A stretch of DNA of 64,000 nucleotides from GCA-2786165 sp964625775. GTDB lineage: Bacteria > Pseudomonadota > Gammaproteobacteria > Legionellales > Legionellaceae. The stretch is from positions 1-64,000 of the forward strand of contig CAZVEH010000003.1 of assembly GCA_964625775.1 (NCBI GenBank), written 5' to 3'. The notes under the pieces are model-generated. The model searched no databases and was not told where the DNA came from. It saw only the letters and a program-made list of their open reading frames with translations. Position numbers and translations under genes: made by a program. Shown in pieces: positions 61,206-64,000 of the stretch (its first letter is position 1; each line of letters begins with the position of its first letter).

Positions 61206-63131
61206 TTAACTGAAAGCCAAATTGACACCGATCAAGCCGTCTTCCTCTGTGGGTCGCACATCGGAAGAGGCTGGCATGCTAGCAGATGGGGACTGAGGAT
61301 GGGCGAAAGCTTCATGCATATAAAGAGGTGTATTCAGTGCGAAGGTAACACCTAGTTTTATAGCGTAAGCGGTATACATTAGTGCAAGAGCCATGACCAT
61401 CAATGGCCAAGAAAGAGCATGACACATGAGTTCCATGATGATAAACGGTATAAAACATATTGCTCGTAGAATTTTTAAGCATACGGCCAATACAAAGGAT
61501 CCAATGATCCACCGTGAAGATGGAGGGCTGTTTGCTTTGACAAATGTTAAGTCTTCGGGGCCCAAAGTATCAATAGAAGTGCCATGAGGAAATTGGGCTT
61601 TAAAGGCATTAAGCTGTGATTGTGACAGTGGGATTTCATTGCATATTTGAGTCCAACTATTGAAATAAAATAAATGATCATGATAAAGAATATATTGAGA
61701 TTTGGGATGACAGCTCATAGGTGAATTATCAAACCGTAATCGTTCTAAGCGCTTCGATACATCGTCAAAATAAAAAATACTATCAGAACTACGAATGTAT
61801 TGAGACGGTAATTGTTCAAGAAGAGCTTCGCTTGGGTTTAATTGTTCTAAAATTTTTTGCTCTGCATTCCACGTATAGAGGGTATTATCCATATGATGGA
61901 CTATTGGCAAATGATTAGGGTTAAACATTTGGGGGGCTCCGAACAATGAGGCAAGATCGGGCATCAAAATATTGTTAACTGAATGCTCGGTTTCAAAAAA
62001 AATCCATGGCTGGGGTGAACGAATAGAACGAACAAAAAGGGGATTGGAGGCATCCTGCACCAGACTGGAATGCATCAGAGGAATAACCTTATAACGCAGT
62101 AGCACATAACTCAAATCCAAACGAGAGGGGGTTTTGGAAACCAGGCTTTGATTAAGAAAAGGTAACGGTGCCTGCATCGCGTTATAAAAGCCCAGAGAGA
62201 GTATCTTTGTATATTGCCAAAGAGACCGGTTTTTTAGGCTTGCTAGATGAAGCTTTTTATACTCAATATCATATAAATAATCTTGGTGTTTGCTTTTGGC
62301 GTAAGCTAAAATTGTTTCGTCAGAATCCTCTTCAGTAAAGGCGAGCTCATCACTGTATTGATAGCTATATTCTTTGGCCAATTGAGAGATGGGCACTATT
62401 TCTTTGATTGCATTATCTAAGGATTCTTTTCCTATAAAAAACAATAAAAAACCATTTTCTGGAATCCGACTATCAAAGCGTGCGCCCATATACATCATGA
62501 ACAAAAGCGCAAAAGATTTTGAGAAATAAGCCAAAGCCTTTATGCAGGCATCCGCGATGATATAAAAAAAAAATAGGTTTATGAGTAGTATAATACTTGC
62601 TATCAAAATCACATTGACGATGCTTTGAATCGCATAAATTGCATATTGAGCATAAATATTATACCGCTGAGAATCATAATGGCTTTGTGCCAGTACAGCA
62701 AACATTTTTTTTCGAAGTATGTTGATAAGATTGAATAGACTATAATGAGTGGCTAGAGAGACAAATTCTGTTATATCTGGCAACCGTTCTTTATAATTTA
62801 ACACTAGTTGTTGTGGGATGTTGTAAATTCTTTTTGGATCATCAGGGTCAATTTGCTCTGCGAGCTGCTTGACTTTGATCTGAAACATTAGGATAGGATT
62901 TGTAGACTCGCTTGGGTGGTCATTCGCAATTTTATCAGGATGAGTACCCCGCGATATTTCTCGGTATAGCTTGTGGTATTCTTGTTTGGGTACCGACTTA
63001 AATGCTTGATGGAGAGGTTTGCAAATAGCATTTTCAAACTCAACTTTTGTGGGTCTTATCTGCTCTAAATTGAGATTAATGTCCCGAAAAGTATGCTTAA
63101 TATGAGTTTTTAAATCCAAATCATACCCCAT
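61206..63131 (-). CDS. J-domain-like multi-pass membrane protein, 641 aa
   Basis: No family recognised as a whole. I start at MGYDLDLKTHIKHTF; the 15 upstream codons are hydrophobic and less likely. Residues about 40-75 resemble a J domain: KLYREISRGTHPDK contains the HPD motif that stimulates Hsp70. Two hydrophobic stretches follow (about 165-235, with AIYAIQSIVNVILIASIILL), then a soluble region with repeated units (TLYTWNAEQKILEQL, SIFYFDDVSKRLERL, HLFYFNSWTQICNEI), and finally further membrane helices (about 545-605, RWIIGSFVLAVCLKILRAIC). It is 60 bp or so downstream of the 63236 gene in the same direction. A role at a membrane, possibly of the host, is inference. Confidence 0.72.
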   Translation of the reverse strand: MGYDLDLKTHIKHTFRDINLNLEQIRPTKVEFENAICKPLHQAFKSVPKQEYHKLYREISRGTHPDKIANDHPSESTNPILMFQIKVKQLAEQIDPDDPKRIYNIPQQLVLNYKERLPDITEFVSLATHYSLFNLINILRKKMFAVLAQSHYDSQRYNIYAQYAIYAIQSIVNVILIASIILLINLFFFYIIADACIKALAYFSKSFALLFMMYMGARFDSRIPENGFLLFFIGKESLDNAIKEIVPISQLAKEYSYQYSDELAFTEEDSDETILAYAKSKHQDYLYDIEYKKLHLASLKNRSLWQYTKILSLGFYNAMQAPLPFLNQSLVSKTPSRLDLSYVLLRYKVIPLMHSSLVQDASNPLFVRSIRSPQPWIFFETEHSVNNILMPDLASLFGAPQMFNPNHLPIVHHMDNTLYTWNAEQKILEQLNPSEALLEQLPSQYIRSSDSIFYFDDVSKRLERLRFDNSPMSCHPKSQYILYHDHLFYFNSWTQICNEIPLSQSQLNAFKAQFPHGTSIDTLGPEDLTFVKANSPPSSRWIIGSFVLAVCLKILRAICFIPFIIMELMCHALSWPLMVMALALMYTAYAIKLGVTFALNTPLYMHEAFAHPQSPSASMPASSDVRPTEEDGLIGVNLAFS

Positions 63132-63235
63132 GATATGTTTAAAAAAAAGGAACAATAGAACATTTATAGGAAACAAGCAAACATTTTTTTGTGTATTGCT
63201 TAAGCAAGTTGGGTGATGAAAACGTGACCTCGATA

Positions 63236-63910
63236 CTATTGTTTACTCAGCACCAGCGTAGATTGTCTCAGAGATTCTTGTGAGACGGGTATTTTAGGTG
63301 TAAACAATCGATCGCGATGCAACGGATTGGGTCTGACCTTTTTCGGGACCATATCAACGGTAGCTGTATTGAGCTGCGTAAGAGTCTGTGCTTTTTGGGA
63401 GATGTTTTTGGCTTGAGTTTGTGGCGTTATATTTAAATGATATGCGTATAAAATGGTTGATAGTAAAAGTTCTTGTGTTAATTTGAGTCTTGTTTCCGGA
63501 GATAGTTGATGGAAATAAATAGCCATGGACTCCATATTTTTGGCATCAATGCTGGCAATATCTGTGTTCACCAGGGGTTGAAAGATACCTGTGGTAAGTG
63601 ATGCAGCAGACCGATGAGAGAATCCAAGCGAAACCAATTGTAATGCACTTGCTCTGATGCGACCTGCATGACATGATTTATGCGACAAAGCCGCGTCAAA
63701 CACAGCATCGAATAATAAAGTATGCAGCAACGGTTCAAACTGAGAAACATTCGCATTTTCTTTGAACCATGCTATGAATTTGGGAAGACCCATTTCTCTG
63801 AGCTTTTCTTGACAGTTTGTAAAAAAAACACTTATTGTATGTGTTTGTTCATCGGTACTGTTGGGTTGTATGCTCAAAGTACTGTGAATTTTTGTCATCA
63901 AAGAGCTCAT
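63236..63910 (-). CDS. hypothetical protein, 224 aa
   Basis: Not recognised. The protein is soluble-looking and mainly helical (RASALQLVSLGFSHRSAASL; TRLKLTQELLLSTILYAYHL) with a Gln/Thr-rich linker and a basic, Pro-containing end (VPKKVRPNPLHRDRLFTPKI). The RDRLFTP segment also occurs near the end of the 31003-32127 protein. It could start at Met 1 or at MTKIHSTL four codons in. It lies upstream of, and in the same direction as, the J-domain-like gene (about 100 bases apart), so they may be co-expressed. The last 90 bases of the window beyond it show no feature. Confidence 0.65.
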   Translation of the reverse strand: MSSLMTKIHSTLSIQPNSTDEQTHTISVFFTNCQEKLREMGLPKFIAWFKENANVSQFEPLLHTLLFDAVFDAALSHKSCHAGRIRASALQLVSLGFSHRSAASLTTGIFQPLVNTDIASIDAKNMESMAIYFHQLSPETRLKLTQELLLSTILYAYHLNITPQTQAKNISQKAQTLTQLNTATVDMVPKKVRPNPLHRDRLFTPKIPVSQESLRQSTLVLSKQ

Positions 63911-64000
63911 GAAGATATGATGGTTGTGATTGCCCCCGTGATCTTTTTGGCAATAATATTCTTTAAAACCTGTTTCAGGGTTTTGAAAAAATGACTCTAA

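Overview
The window looks like a chromosome segment of an AT-rich gammaproteobacterium (roughly 40% GC by eye), probably host-associated and plausibly in or near the Legionellales (Legionella/Coxiella/Berkiella-like). This placement is an inference from three things: the housekeeping gene content, a short PutA without a DNA-binding domain, and several long, family-less proteins with membrane or coiled-coil segments that resemble effector-type accessory genes of that order. No rRNA, tRNA, CRISPR array, prophage or intact insertion sequence was seen.

Layout. 0.1-7.3 kb: mutY, an unknown gene, an orphan hybrid histidine kinase, an AT-rich unknown gene, and panB-panC. 7.3-9.6 kb: a small secreted protein and a decayed stretch (a GIY-YIG nuclease remnant, a reading frame broken by three TAA codons, and a 175-bp miniature element). 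9.6-14.1 kb: hydrolase-zapE, then a Fur-box-controlled feoABC iron-uptake operon. 14.1-16.4 kb: three small or medium envelope genes (Spy-like, pilin-like, outer-membrane barrel). 16.8-19.8 kb: rpsB-tsf-pyrH-frr. 20.1-26.2 kb: a large coiled-coil protein, a spermidine-synthase-like protein, a UDG-like protein, ubiG, a ProQ-domain protein and an L,D-transpeptidase. 26.3-37.3 kb: putA, two tandem paralogous membrane proteins, acnA and mrcA. 37.6-39.8 kb: a broken Cys-rich secreted gene, a truncated tamA and a mazEF-type toxin-antitoxin pair. 39.9-43.3 kb: coaE-bioA diverging from bioB-tadA. 43.5-49.5 kb: an acidic unknown protein, a methyltransferase, a WbpE/WbpL-like sugar pair and a MATE transporter. 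49.5-51.7 kb: a repeat-rich, nearly gene-free region with decayed mobile genes and a Cys-rich secreted protein. 51.7-61.1 kb: csrA, birA, sfp-type PPTase, accA-tilS-MFS-rnhB, and rodA-mrdA-rsfS. 61.2-63.9 kb: a J-domain-like multi-pass protein and a small companion gene.

How the genes fit together. Cofactor supply is well represented: pantothenate (panBC), CoA (coaE), acyl-carrier activation (Sfp-type), biotin (bioA, bioB, birA) feeding acetyl-CoA carboxylase (accA), and ubiquinone (ubiG). Cell-wall growth is covered by mrcA, mrdA-rodA and an L,D-transpeptidase. PutA and AcnA fit amino-acid-fuelled TCA metabolism.

The strongest new observations are: two copies of a 175-bp miniature transposable element, each flanked by its own 10-bp target-site duplication; a 69-bp near-perfect inverted repeat around fused fragments of a possible transposase and a GIY-YIG nuclease; a set of small Cys-rich secreted proteins, one interrupted by TGA in its signal peptide; a tandem pair of unrecognised membrane proteins; a UDG-like protein whose usual catalytic Asp is Ser; and a biotin ligase without the repressor domain. 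All functional names come from reading motifs; no database search was run.
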